A stretch of 61,994 nucleotides of DNA. Source: Paenibacillus alkaliterrae. GTDB taxonomy: Bacteria; Bacillota; Bacilli; Paenibacillales; Paenibacillaceae. The notes beneath the pieces were generated by a model, which was not told the DNA's origin, did no database searches, and worked only from the letters and a program-made list of their open reading frames with translations. Position 1 is the stretch's first letter, and every line of letters starts with the position of its first letter. Of this stretch, positions 45,397-53,353 are shown in pieces. Location of the stretch: positions 1 to 61,994 of the forward strand of contig NZ_JAKGAP010000044.1 in assembly GCF_021532375.1 (NCBI RefSeq). The letters are read 5' to 3'. Both the position numbers and the translations under genes were made by a program.

Positions 45397-45929
45397 AAAG
45401 AATGATGAATTCGGTAGAGCAGCATCGCAAGGAATCTCCTTCTTCTGTCCGCTGTATGATTATTACCGTATCTGATACTCGGACCAAACAGACAGATTCG
45501 AGCGGAGCCTTGCTTCGTGAGCTTCTAGAAGCAGCAGATTACAGCATTTCAGCTTATGAAATCGTAAAAGATGATTATATAAAAATTCAATCTGCTATAC
45601 GAAGAGGGGTGGATGATTCTGCCGTGGAGGCGATTCTGCTAAATGGCGGTACAGGAATTGCCAAGCGGGATACGACCTATGAGGCCGTTAAGAATTTGTT
45701 GACCAAAGAGATGCATGGATTCGGAGAGCTGTTCCGATATTTAAGCTTTGCTGAAGATATAGGAACGGCAGCGATACTAAGCCGTGCAATAGGCGGGGTG
45801 TATGCGGATAAAGCAATATTCTCGATGCCAGGCTCCAGTGGTGCAGTCAAACTCGCTGCATCCCGTATTATCATCCCGGAGCTTCGACATGTGATGCGCG
45901 AGATTTATAAAGATGCCGGCGATAAGTAA
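45393..45929 (+). CDS. moaB: MoaB/MogA-like molybdopterin-binding protein
   Basis: A 178-residue protein of the MoaB/Mog fold, which binds molybdopterin or adenylates it. It has CMIITVSDTRTKQTDSSGA at the N-terminus, AILLNGGTGIAKRDTTYEAV (the GGTG motif) and FSMPGSSGAVKLA. The start overlaps the sufU-like stop by four bases, indicating coupled translation. Why a molybdenum-cofactor gene lies in a zinc-responsive operon is not clear from the sequence. Confidence 0.87.
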   Translation: MKRMMNSVEQHRKESPSSVRCMIITVSDTRTKQTDSSGALLRELLEAADYSISAYEIVKDDYIKIQSAIRRGVDDSAVEAILLNGGTGIAKRDTTYEAVKNLLTKEMHGFGELFRYLSFAEDIGTAAILSRAIGGVYADKAIFSMPGSSGAVKLAASRIIIPELRHVMREIYKDAGDK

Positions 45930-45945
45930 TCGCTCGGCATCTTTA
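45912..45945 (+). terminator. Terminator of the COG0523-SufU-MoaB operon
   Basis: GATGCC and GCGAT pair with ATCGC and GGCATC in a nearly continuous stem followed by TTTAT; it includes the moaB stop codon. Confidence 0.65.
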
Positions 45946-45965
45946 TACTCATTCGTTCTAGCTCT

Positions 45966-46985
45966 TTACCGCTCCGGATATAATCCGGAAGCCAGCGTCT
46001 GGAGCGCGATCGGTGCCCGAATGCCTTCTGCCGCTGCTGAAAGTGGAAGGACGATGAACCTCTCATTCTTTATAGCAGGAACATCGGCAAGCTCAGGCTT
46101 GCTCAGCAATAGCTGCTTCTTTTGCTCCACTGTCGTATTACCGTAATCCATAATGACGATGAACTCGGGATTCCGATTCACGACTTCTTCCCAGCTCACT
46201 TCCACCCAGCCCTTATCCACATCATCAAAAATATTATGTGCGCCAATCATATCCAATAAATGGGTCAAATATGTATTGGCTGCTGTAAAAGCTTTCTCTT
46301 CTCCGCTGTCATAGACGAATACTTCCGGGGCCTTTTCTACCTCCCCAATCTTGCTTTTTATTTCTGAAAGCTGCTCCTTCATACCTTCTACTACATCCTG
46401 TGCCTTCTCTTCCACTTGGAATATGCGCCCTATATTTAAAATGTCTGCGTATACATCTTCCAAGGTTGGCGATGGCATGTTCGAGGATTGCTGTACATAT
46501 GTATGGATGCCAGCCTGTTCCAGCTCATCCCTTGTTCCGAGTGATTTCTCGGTAAAAGCGCTCTTCCAGCCTGCGTAAGCAAAATCAGGCGAGGCAGCAA
46601 AGAACACCTCTTTAGATGGATACTCGTCGGACAAGACAGGCACCTGTTGATAGGCCTCGCTGTATTCAGGTAAAATCTCATCGTCCAAATATGCCGTTCC
46701 AACCATCGTCTTCTCTAATCCCAGCTTAAGCATGACCTCCGTTGCATGCTGGTTTAACGTAACTACTCTTTTGGGAGGTTCCGCGTATACATGCTTGACC
46801 CCGAGATTGTCAATTTCCACCGCTTTACGTTCAGTCTCTGACGTATTTTCTTTGTCCGGAGCATGATTTTCAGCTTCAGATGAAGATTCGCCTCCACATG
46901 CAGAAAGCATGAAAACGAACACCAATAGCAGTACGCTTACTTTACTTTTTTTCCTGCGGCTCAAACTGCGCAACCAATTAAACAT
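45966..46985 (-). CDS. FecB/BtuF-type substrate-binding lipoprotein
   Basis: A 339-residue lipoprotein (signal ending FVFMLSACGG) with the periplasmic-binding fold used for siderophores, heme or cobalamin (RVVTLNQHATEVMLKLGLE, SPDFAYAGWKSAFTE, VFVYDSGEEKAFTA, INPEFIVIMDYGN-like end). It lies behind the FecE/FecCD genes on the same strand, with about 335 bases of remnants between. It is probably the working receptor of that importer, since the first receptor gene is broken. ATG 46985 follows GAGGAG. Ligand unknown; a zinc chelate is possible. Confidence 0.82.
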   Translation of the reverse strand: MFNWLRSLSRRKKSKVSVLLLVFVFMLSACGGESSSEAENHAPDKENTSETERKAVEIDNLGVKHVYAEPPKRVVTLNQHATEVMLKLGLEKTMVGTAYLDDEILPEYSEAYQQVPVLSDEYPSKEVFFAASPDFAYAGWKSAFTEKSLGTRDELEQAGIHTYVQQSSNMPSPTLEDVYADILNIGRIFQVEEKAQDVVEGMKEQLSEIKSKIGEVEKAPEVFVYDSGEEKAFTAANTYLTHLLDMIGAHNIFDDVDKGWVEVSWEEVVNRNPEFIVIMDYGNTTVEQKKQLLLSKPELADVPAIKNERFIVLPLSAAAEGIRAPIALQTLASGLYPER

Positions 46986-47047
46986 TGTTCATTCTCCTCA
47001 TGATCTATAATGTGCATGATATCTTGCATAGACATATGCCAAACTAA

Positions 47048-47360
47048 TTATTTGCGAGCAGCAATAATCGTGAATTTAGTACCTTCAAACGTTGCAAATG
47101 CAGCTGAATAGCGGAACAGCTGACGTGACAGCGAAGTTTCTCCTTCTACTGTCTTAACTGCGAGCTTGCTAGGAACAATTCTTTTTCTCTGTACGAAACG
47201 CCATTCATCAGCTACAGGCGGGATAATCAATTCTACTGCGATGAGTCCGTTATCCTTCAGCTAGCTCCGTGATCGCGGTTCCTGAAGGAACGCCGTTTCG
47301 GGAATCCCCGTACCATTCTTCATAGCTGTATTGACAGAAGGTGCATTGCGTTCGCGTCAC
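47048..47360 (-). pseudogene. Remnants: rubredoxin-like N-terminus and an unidentified C-terminus
   Basis: From about 47356 the minus strand encodes TRTQCTFCQYSYEEWYGDS and NGVPSGTAITELAEG before a stop near 47262. This matches the first half of rubredoxin (CxxC, GD, NGxxxGT) without the second CxxC. Past the stop, another frame encodes DNGLIAVELIIPPVADEWRF through GTKFTIIAARK and a stop at 47048, a C-terminal fragment I do not recognise. The first piece overlaps the end of the ABC ATPase gene. The two look like leftovers of deleted genes. Confidence 0.5.
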
Positions 47361-48177
47361 TAGTTTCTTCCCTCTTCTCTGCCCTTTTATCGACTGACAC
47401 AGCATCGTGAAACAGCTCTGATATATAGGCTATGCTAAGTCTGCCTGTTATTGGATGCGGGGACACAACGGCTTGCACGCCAAATACTTCGAGCAGTCTC
47501 TCTGTCGTCAGTACATCTTCTGGTTTTCCAGAAGCTACGACATAGCCTTCTTTTAGCATATAAATACGATCACAGTAGCATGCGGCAATATTCAAGTCAT
47601 GCAAAGCAGCAATCGCAGTAAGCTTAAGGTTTTTCACCAAATCCATGATTTGCAGTTGATACCGAATATCCAGATGATTAGTCGGTTCATCTAGAATAAG
47701 AAAGCTTGCCTGCTGTGCCAAAGCACGAGCGATAAGCACACGCTGCTTCTCGCCGCCAGACAGCGTATGGAAGCTCCTCTCAGCAGCCTTCGCCATCCCC
47801 ACCTTGGCAAGCGCCTGCTGAACGATGGAAAGGTCACCTGCCGTATCTGCTCTAAACATGGATTGGTGCGGATGACGACCCATGAGGACGATCTCCCGTA
47901 CCTTGAAATCGAATGCTGCTGCCGTTTCCTGGCTAACGACGGATACCTTTCGTGCAGATTCCTTGTAAGTCATTTCACTTAATAGATAACCATCAATCGA
48001 AATCATACCCTCATCGGGCTGCAGGACGCGGTACATATTTTTGAGAAGCGTCGATTTGCCGCTTCCATTGGGCCCAACCAAGCCGACAAGCTCGCCCTTG
48101 CGCACTTGCAAGAAGATGGAATGAAGAATAGATTGTTGATCAATTTTATAGCTCAGCTTGCTTACATCTACGTTCAT
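47320..48177 (-). CDS. FecE/BtuD-type ABC transporter ATP-binding protein
   Basis: A 285-residue ATPase of iron-siderophore/cobalamin importers. Walker A is GPNGSGKSTLL, Q-loop SVVSQET, signature LSGGEKQRVLIARAL and Walker B LILDEPTNHLD. ATG 48177 follows AAGGAGGTG and overlaps the permease stop by four bases. It is the third gene of the operon started by the broken receptor gene and the methyltransferase. Confidence 0.92.
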   Translation of the reverse strand: MNVDVSKLSYKIDQQSILHSIFLQVRKGELVGLVGPNGSGKSTLLKNMYRVLQPDEGMISIDGYLLSEMTYKESARKVSVVSQETAAAFDFKVREIVLMGRHPHQSMFRADTAGDLSIVQQALAKVGMAKAAERSFHTLSGGEKQRVLIARALAQQASFLILDEPTNHLDIRYQLQIMDLVKNLKLTAIAALHDLNIAACYCDRIYMLKEGYVVASGKPEDVLTTERLLEVFGVQAVVSPHPITGRLSIAYISELFHDAVSVDKRAEKREETSDANAMHLLSIQL

Positions 48178-49247
48178 TTTGCACCTCCTTCGAACGAATA
48201 GGAGCTTTTGCGGAGCAGCCAGATGAAGAAAGGACCTCCAAAAAGTGCGGTTACAATCCCAATCGGCAATTCCTCCGGTGCCAGCAGCAATCTGGCTGCC
48301 ACATCTGTCCAGATAACAAAAATTGCACCTGCGAATAAACTGACCGGAAGAACCCTGCGATGATCAGAACCTACCATTAAGCGGACAATATGCGGAATCA
48401 TTAATCCTACGAATCCAATTGATCCGCTGACCGCGACGATTGTTCCTGTTAGTAGCGCAGTCGTCAATACAAGGAATATTCGAAAGGTATTCATATTTAC
48501 TCCTAATGTCACAGCTGCCTCTTCACCCATCAAGAGCGAATTCATTGAGCGATAATTCATAATAAGAAGAATCGTTCCTGTGACGACGATCCATGCCGGT
48601 ATAGTAAGATAGCTCCATTTGGCGCCTGTCAAACTTCCTAGCATCCAGTACATGGCAGTCCTAATGCCTTGTTCATCAGGAGCCATCGTCACAATAAAGC
48701 TTGTAGCGGCAGACATTATCATAGAAACCGCTATGCCCGACAGCAGCAGACGAGCGGTAGAGATCCTCCCCCCAACTCGAGCAAGCAGAAAGACTAGCCC
48801 CATAGCTGCAAGCGCCCCTAGAAAGGCGGACAAGGAGAGCGAATAAGCACCAAAGAAGGAAAAAGCACCAAAAATAATGACAAGAGTAGCGGCAACGGAA
48901 GCACCAGAGGATACGCCCAGAATGTAAGGGTCTGCCAGTGAATTGCGAATAAGCGCTTGAATAGCTGCGCCAACGACAGCTAATCCGCCCCCGACAATCA
49001 TCCCCAGAAGAACGCGGGGAAAACGAATATTCCATATAATATGTCCTTCTGCCTTCGTCCAAGTTTCAGCTATCAAGTGATCGGTGACAGGAAGATGAGA
49101 GAATGCAATCAGCCACACTGTTTTGGGAGCTATCGGTACAGGTCCCAGCATAACCGCAAGCGTAATGGTTGCAATGAGCGCCGATGCAAGCAAGAACAGA
49201 ACGAGAGGGAACCACAGCGAGTGATCTCGAATACGGCTCAGTATCAT
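48174..49247 (-). CDS. FecCD/BtuC-type ABC transporter permease
   Basis: A 357-residue permease with about ten membrane helices and the FecCD signatures FPRVLLGMIVGGGLAVVGAA, NSLADPYILGVSSGASVAA and GFVGLMIPHIVRL. It overlaps the methyltransferase upstream and the ATPase downstream, each by four bases, so all three are one translated unit. Confidence 0.92.
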   Translation of the reverse strand: MILSRIRDHSLWFPLVLFLLASALIATITLAVMLGPVPIAPKTVWLIAFSHLPVTDHLIAETWTKAEGHIIWNIRFPRVLLGMIVGGGLAVVGAAIQALIRNSLADPYILGVSSGASVAATLVIIFGAFSFFGAYSLSLSAFLGALAAMGLVFLLARVGGRISTARLLLSGIAVSMIMSAATSFIVTMAPDEQGIRTAMYWMLGSLTGAKWSYLTIPAWIVVTGTILLIMNYRSMNSLLMGEEAAVTLGVNMNTFRIFLVLTTALLTGTIVAVSGSIGFVGLMIPHIVRLMVGSDHRRVLPVSLFAGAIFVIWTDVAARLLLAPEELPIGIVTALFGGPFFIWLLRKSSYSFEGGAK

Positions 49248-50077
49248 TTGATCGGCTTCCAGTATAGGATCGCTGCCTTGAATGCATGAGTATATTCAAT
49301 TTTCCCGTTCTCTCGATTGACATATCGGTTGAGTATATCAATCGCTTTATTTCGATCATAGTTTTTGTCCATAATTGCATTCAAGTTATCTTGAATCAGT
49401 TCTTCTTCATTCTTATAGGCATAGGTTTTCTGCAAATTCAATATTTTGCAATTCACATCAATTCCCAGCTGATATAACAGATTGGTCAAATAAATATAAT
49501 CCCTTCGATGAAACTTAACCGAGCAGCCCAGCTCCTGATGAATATCCCAATAATGCGGTTTCTCAGGACCGCTCGTCATACCGATTACAGCCAGCCTCTT
49601 TGCTGACTGATTCATATGGATGAGCGCTTTATCAATGTCTTGCATCCGGTAGTAGCAATTGACACCGAAGACCACATCATAAACGGAATCCGAAGCACGC
49701 TCCTCCCACTTCGCATGCTCAAATGACAAATTTCCATAACCTCTCTCCAACGCTTGCGTGGACAAGTAGCGAAGTACACTCTTAGAACTGTCCACACAGG
49801 TCAGCGTACGGGCAATTGCTGCTACATCAAAGGTATAATTGCCCCAGCCGGGACCAATTTCCAGCACATGATCCTCCTCTGTAATCAGAGACAGCAGTTG
49901 TTCCCGGATGCCCGTTATCCAATCATCCGGTTTAGATTTTCCCGCAAGGAATGATTCCCAGAATGATTCTTCGAGCGAATCATCGATCATCCTCGGCGGA
50001 ATCTGTCCATCCCAGTCCTTCATCCCCTCATTCCATAGTCCCTTATAATCCATGTCAAAACGAACGCCATAATACAT
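49244..50077 (-). CDS. Class I SAM-dependent methyltransferase in the ABC importer operon
   Basis: The 277-residue protein has the SAM motif HVLEIGPGWGNYTF near residue 75, TCVDSSKSVL (motif II) and YDVVFGVNCYYRM (motif III/IV). The substrate is unknown. ATG 50077 follows GAGAGGAG. It overlaps the permease by four bases, so methylation is tied to the transported compound: it could modify a chelator, a cobalamin precursor or a small ligand after import. Those roles are inference. Confidence 0.85.
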   Translation of the reverse strand: MYYGVRFDMDYKGLWNEGMKDWDGQIPPRMIDDSLEESFWESFLAGKSKPDDWITGIREQLLSLITEEDHVLEIGPGWGNYTFDVAAIARTLTCVDSSKSVLRYLSTQALERGYGNLSFEHAKWEERASDSVYDVVFGVNCYYRMQDIDKALIHMNQSAKRLAVIGMTSGPEKPHYWDIHQELGCSVKFHRRDYIYLTNLLYQLGIDVNCKILNLQKTYAYKNEEELIQDNLNAIMDKNYDRNKAIDILNRYVNRENGKIEYTHAFKAAILYWKPIK

Positions 50078-50140
50078 GTTGATATACTCCTCTCAGGATT
50101 AGACAGGATGCATGGATGTAATCTTCAGGCCGGCTGGCCC

Positions 50141-50715
50141 TTACATAATGTCAACCTTCACACTGTAAACCGTTTCAATATTTTCTTCGTTAAATACCTC
50201 TTCAGGTGTTCCAGAAGTGTTTGTGGTGGACTCCTCTGTTGAATTCCACTGAAGATCTCCCGCATCTATTCCCCCCCTGCAAGTACCGTGGCATAGCCTT
50301 CTCCAACTCCGGCCCCTCCATCCTTTGACTGACTCGGGAAGATTCGATATCCACCGCTTGAATTCAGGAATCCGACAGATAAAGCAAGGACACTCTTTTT
50401 CTCTGCATTTGGAATCTCTTTCACACGGTCAGAGAGCAATTGTTCAATTTCATGCTTCCAGGATAAAAATCTGGTTCTTGGTCTTCTTTCTGAAATATTT
50501 TACCCAGCAGCTCCGTCTCCCTGTCCATTTGATCAGGAAGATAATTGTTCATTCGAATGACCTGTATCCCTGCAGGCTCCAGCTTATCTTCAAGCGTGTG
50601 ATCAGGGCGGTTGGTATAGGCAAACACGAGCTGAGGCTTCAAGCTTAGAATGACCTCCAAATTCACTTCTCCCGTTTCCCCAATATCTGGCCTATCGTTC
50701 ATCCCAAGATTGTAT
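50141..50715 (-). pseudogene. Broken FecB-type substrate-binding protein
   Basis: The segment 50421-50715 encodes LGMNDRPDIGETGEVN, VILSLKPQLVFAYTNRP and on, a typical binding-protein middle. The frame shifts near 50461; the next piece encodes EIEQLLSDRVKEIPNAEKK and SSGGYRIFPSQSKDGG. A second shift near 50275 leads to DAGDLQWNSTEES and the stop at 50141. Signal peptide and first domain are absent. It directly follows the Zur promoter, so it was once the first gene of the importer operon. Confidence 0.75.
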
Positions 50716-50736
50716 GCTCCCCTCCCCTTTTATAAT

Positions 50737-50829
50737 ACGTAAACATTACGATTAAAAGAAAAGAAAAAACGGCCTTTAATCGTAATAATTACTATTTAAC
50801 AATATACTTGCCTGTCATTTTCTTGTCAA
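50737..50829 (-). promoter_or_regulatory. Zur-controlled promoter of the methyltransferase-FecCDE operon
   Basis: TTGACA (50824-50829), a 17-base spacer and TATATT (50801-50806) on the minus strand. Zur box 1, TCGTAATAATTACTA (50780-50794), lies just downstream of the -10, and box 2, ACGTAAACATTACGA (50737-50751), about 40 bases further. Confidence 0.85.
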
Positions 50830-50839
50830 CACCAAAATG

Positions 50840-50896
50840 AGGTGCGCACATATTCATCTTTTATTGATTCAAAGTTGAATATGTGCACGCACATAA
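50840..50896. repeat. Imperfect inverted repeat beside the methyltransferase pseudogene
   Basis: GTGCGCACATATTCA and TGAATATGTGCACGCAC can pair with a two-base bulge around a loop of about 20 bases. There is no T-tract, so it is not an ordinary terminator. Confidence 0.5.
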
Positions 50897-51533
50897 TCAA
50901 ATTTTACGGCCAAGTAGAATCATACGCGGAGAAGAAGATGCGTCATAGGGCGAGCCTTTATAATCACCTACAACCTGGTCTGCAACAAGCGAAGTATGAT
51001 GCAGCATACGTTCAAAATCAGAATACTGGAATAGCTGAACTTGCTCCATATAGATGCGAGGCGGCAGATTCTCTTCCGTCATTAATAACAAACTCAGGAT
51101 TTAAATAATCAATAATCCATCTCCCCTGCGGCTTCAACAGTCTCTCAATTTCTAATAGTACTTGCTTGTTGTCCGATTCTTTCTCGAAGTAGCCGAATGA
51201 ACTGAAAAGATTAACAACAGCGTCAAAGTATTCGTTCTCCAATGGAACACGTCACATATCGCCTTGCAGCCAATTAATTCGTGATTGAGCATCGCTCTCT
51301 CTTGCCTTCGTCAAAAGGATCTCAGATAAATCCACGCCCGTCACATCAAACCCGAAGTCTGCCAGACTTATCGAATGACGCCCCATTCCGCAGCATAAAT
51401 CAAGAATCTTAGCCTGACTCGGTAGTTGAAGCCATTCTATCATGTGGCCCACTTCTCTCTTCGCCTGCTCAGCATCCCGATGTTTATAAACCGTCAAATA
51501 ATCCACGCCAAAGCTTTGTTCATACCACGTCAT
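50897..51533 (-). pseudogene. Broken class I SAM methyltransferase
   Basis: The start MTWYEQSFGVDYLTVYKHRD and SAM motif AKILDLCCGMGRHS are intact, but a stop (TGA in place of an expected CGA) follows WLQGDM near 51250. The frame resumes with VPLENEYFDAVVNLFSSFGY to FVINDGRES, then shifts near 51080 to ENLPPRIYMEQVQLFQYSDF and the final LLGRKI. The gene is thus broken by one nonsense change and one frameshift or deletion. It is unrelated in sequence to the intact methyltransferase. Confidence 0.8.
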
Positions 51534-51932
51534 GCAAACACACCTTTCCTTCAAAATCGTCTATTAGTTCGATGAGTTGCTTTAAGGCGATAGCCCAATC
51601 TAATTGGCTGACTTCATCACAAAGTAAATAGAACAAGCCGCCTAATGTGCGCTGATCTTTGCTTTGTCGATGAATGTACCGAGAAAAGACAATCGTCGTA
51701 CGGCTAACTAGCAAATCATACGATCGACCTTGGAACTCTTTTTGCAGACGCAACAAGGATTTAGCGCACTTGAAGAACACTTCGATGTCCCATCGAATGC
51801 CGTAGATTCTAATGATCTCGTCTTCAGGCAATGAGCGGTCCGTACACAAAATCGCGAGCCAATCCTTTTTGTTCGTTCGGTTGCGTATGACGACGATGGT
51901 GACAGGAATTTGTATTTTAAAGCCATTCAGTC
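51520..51932 (-). mobile_element. IS4-type transposase fragment
   Basis: The minus strand from about 51930 encodes GFKIQIPVTIVVIRNRTNKK, then LCTDRSLPEDEIIRIYGIRW and IEVFFKCAKSLLRL, a C-terminal DDE region with the YxxRWxIE signature (here YGIRWDIE). The N-terminal two-thirds and the terminal repeats are absent. The frame runs out at 51520 inside the methyltransferase pseudogene. The family call rests on the signature only. Confidence 0.75.
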
Positions 51933-51944
51933 AGATTTCACTCT

Positions 51945-52080
51945 GGTCGAGTAGACGTGAGCCTCACGGCTCACGCCCCTCATAGATCCGTACGTGCCCA
52001 ATTAAGGCATACGGCTCCTCATACCATCCTTCCCAAAGTTGCAATGATCAGCCATAAATATTCACATAGATTTTGGGCTC
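51945..52080 (-). mobile_element. 3' fragment of a group II intron (domains V and VI)
   Basis: On the minus strand 52017-51985 reads GAGCCGTATGCC, TTAA and the complementary GGGCACGTACGGATC, the 33-34-base domain V fold with its AGC triad. Next is GTGAGCC, GTGA, GGCTCAC (domain VI stem) and CTACTCGACC, the usual 3' end, at about 51945. The adjoining 52021-52080 resembles the sequence just behind the intron reverse transcriptase gene. The rest of the intron is missing. It abuts the transposase fragment. Confidence 0.65.
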
Positions 52081-52121
52081 CGGTAAAGGATATAGGAATA
52101 AATACGGATTTTTAAATTTAT

Positions 52122-52257
52122 TCGTAATTATTACAATTAAAAAATATAGCAGGTTACACTTAAAGCGTCAAATGCATTCTTCATATTCAATTGATTCTTG
52201 CTTTTGACACATAAGGAGCTGAGGCGTATAATTAAGTTTAAATAGTAATCATTACTA
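52122..52257 (+). promoter_or_regulatory. Zur-controlled promoter of folE2
   Basis: A perfect consensus promoter TTGACA (52204-52209), 17 bases, TATAAT (52227-52232). Zur box TAGTAATCATTACTA (52243-52257) lies over the expected start; a second box TCGTAATTATTACAA (52122-52136) lies about 70 bases upstream. Confidence 0.88.
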
Positions 52258-52291
52258 TTAATTGCCGATACATCTGATAAGGAGCATAGAC

Positions 52292-53191
52292 ATGATTTCC
52301 CTTCCTGCAATGCCTACTAAGGAGGAACGGTTGGTTTTATTTGGTTCCGTACCTCCCGTTCACGGCTCTAAGCCGATTGATAAAGCCAGTATGACAGATC
52401 TACAGAACCAAACACGCGATTATTTATTTGACATCGATGCTGTGGGCATCAGCAATATTAAGCATCCGATTGCTGTCCTCTCCAATATGGAACCATCGCT
52501 TCAGACGACAACGGGCCATTTTCGCCTGACGACGAGTTTGAGACGGAATTCTAAAGGAATCAATATGAGTCGATTAACGGAGCAACTGGACATATATTAC
52601 CGTAAAGGTTTGACAACTGAAATTCCTGACCTATGCGAGTTCACATCGGATTTGGCGAAAATAATGAATCAAGAACATTCGCAATTGGAGGTCTCGTTTC
52701 CATGGTTTTTTGAACGTTCATCCCCTAGCCTTAAGAAGACAGGGCTTATGTATGCTGATACAGCTATTTCTGTCACGTATGATGTTTCGGGAGAATGTAA
52801 AGTAAAAGTCGAACTAACCGCGGCCATTACGACACTTTGCCCTTGCTCTAAGGAGATCAGCGAATATAGTGCACACAATCAACGAGGATATATAACCATG
52901 ACTGCCGAGATCGCTGATCCGTTGCGCCTCTCCGACGATTGGAAAGTTAAACTGCTGAATGCCGCCGAGTCAAATGCAAGCAGTTTGCTGTACCCTGTTC
53001 TCAAGCGCCCAGACGAGAAAGCAGTAACTGAATGCGCTTATGAGAATCCGCGATTTGTCGAGGATATGGTTCGACTTGTCGCGGCCGATTTGATTGAAAT
53101 ACCATATATTCAATCCTTCACGGTAGCATGCAAAAACGAGGAATCGATTCATCAGCATGATGCTGTTGCCAGACTATCGTATATTAAATAA
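52292..53191 (+). CDS. folE2: GTP cyclohydrolase IB (FolE2), zinc-independent
   Basis: Makes dihydroneopterin triphosphate from GTP for folate. It replaces zinc-dependent FolE when zinc is scarce. The 299-residue protein has the FolE2 catalytic Cys region TLCPCSKEISEYSAHNQRG and the DIDAVGISNIKHPI segment near residue 50. ATG 52292 has AAGGAG seven bases upstream. Zur control of folE2 is established in Bacillus subtilis, and the paired boxes here fit it. Confidence 0.94.
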   Translation: MISLPAMPTKEERLVLFGSVPPVHGSKPIDKASMTDLQNQTRDYLFDIDAVGISNIKHPIAVLSNMEPSLQTTTGHFRLTTSLRRNSKGINMSRLTEQLDIYYRKGLTTEIPDLCEFTSDLAKIMNQEHSQLEVSFPWFFERSSPSLKKTGLMYADTAISVTYDVSGECKVKVELTAAITTLCPCSKEISEYSAHNQRGYITMTAEIADPLRLSDDWKVKLLNAAESNASSLLYPVLKRPDEKAVTECAYENPRFVEDMVRLVAADLIEIPYIQSFTVACKNEESIHQHDAVARLSYIK

Positions 53192-53225
53192 TATAGAAGC
53201 ACGCATAAAAGCGCTTTCCCAAAAG

Positions 53226-53353
53226 TGATATGCTCCCCATACAGTAGACAGATAAAATAATATAAACCTCATACTGTAAGGTGAGCATTTTTCATGGGTA
53301 AAAAAAATATACAGCTTCGGAGAAATTTTCTATCATTCAAGAGATTGAAACAG
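53226..53353 (+). mobile_element. IS3-family left-end remnant
   Basis: TGATATGCTCCCCATACAGT matches the terminal repeat seen in IS3/IS150-type elements. It is followed by a start MGK and, after a frameshift in an A8 run, KKYTASEKFSIIQEIETG, the typical OrfA N-terminus. The remaining element is missing; a different sequence begins at about 53354. Confidence 0.65.
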
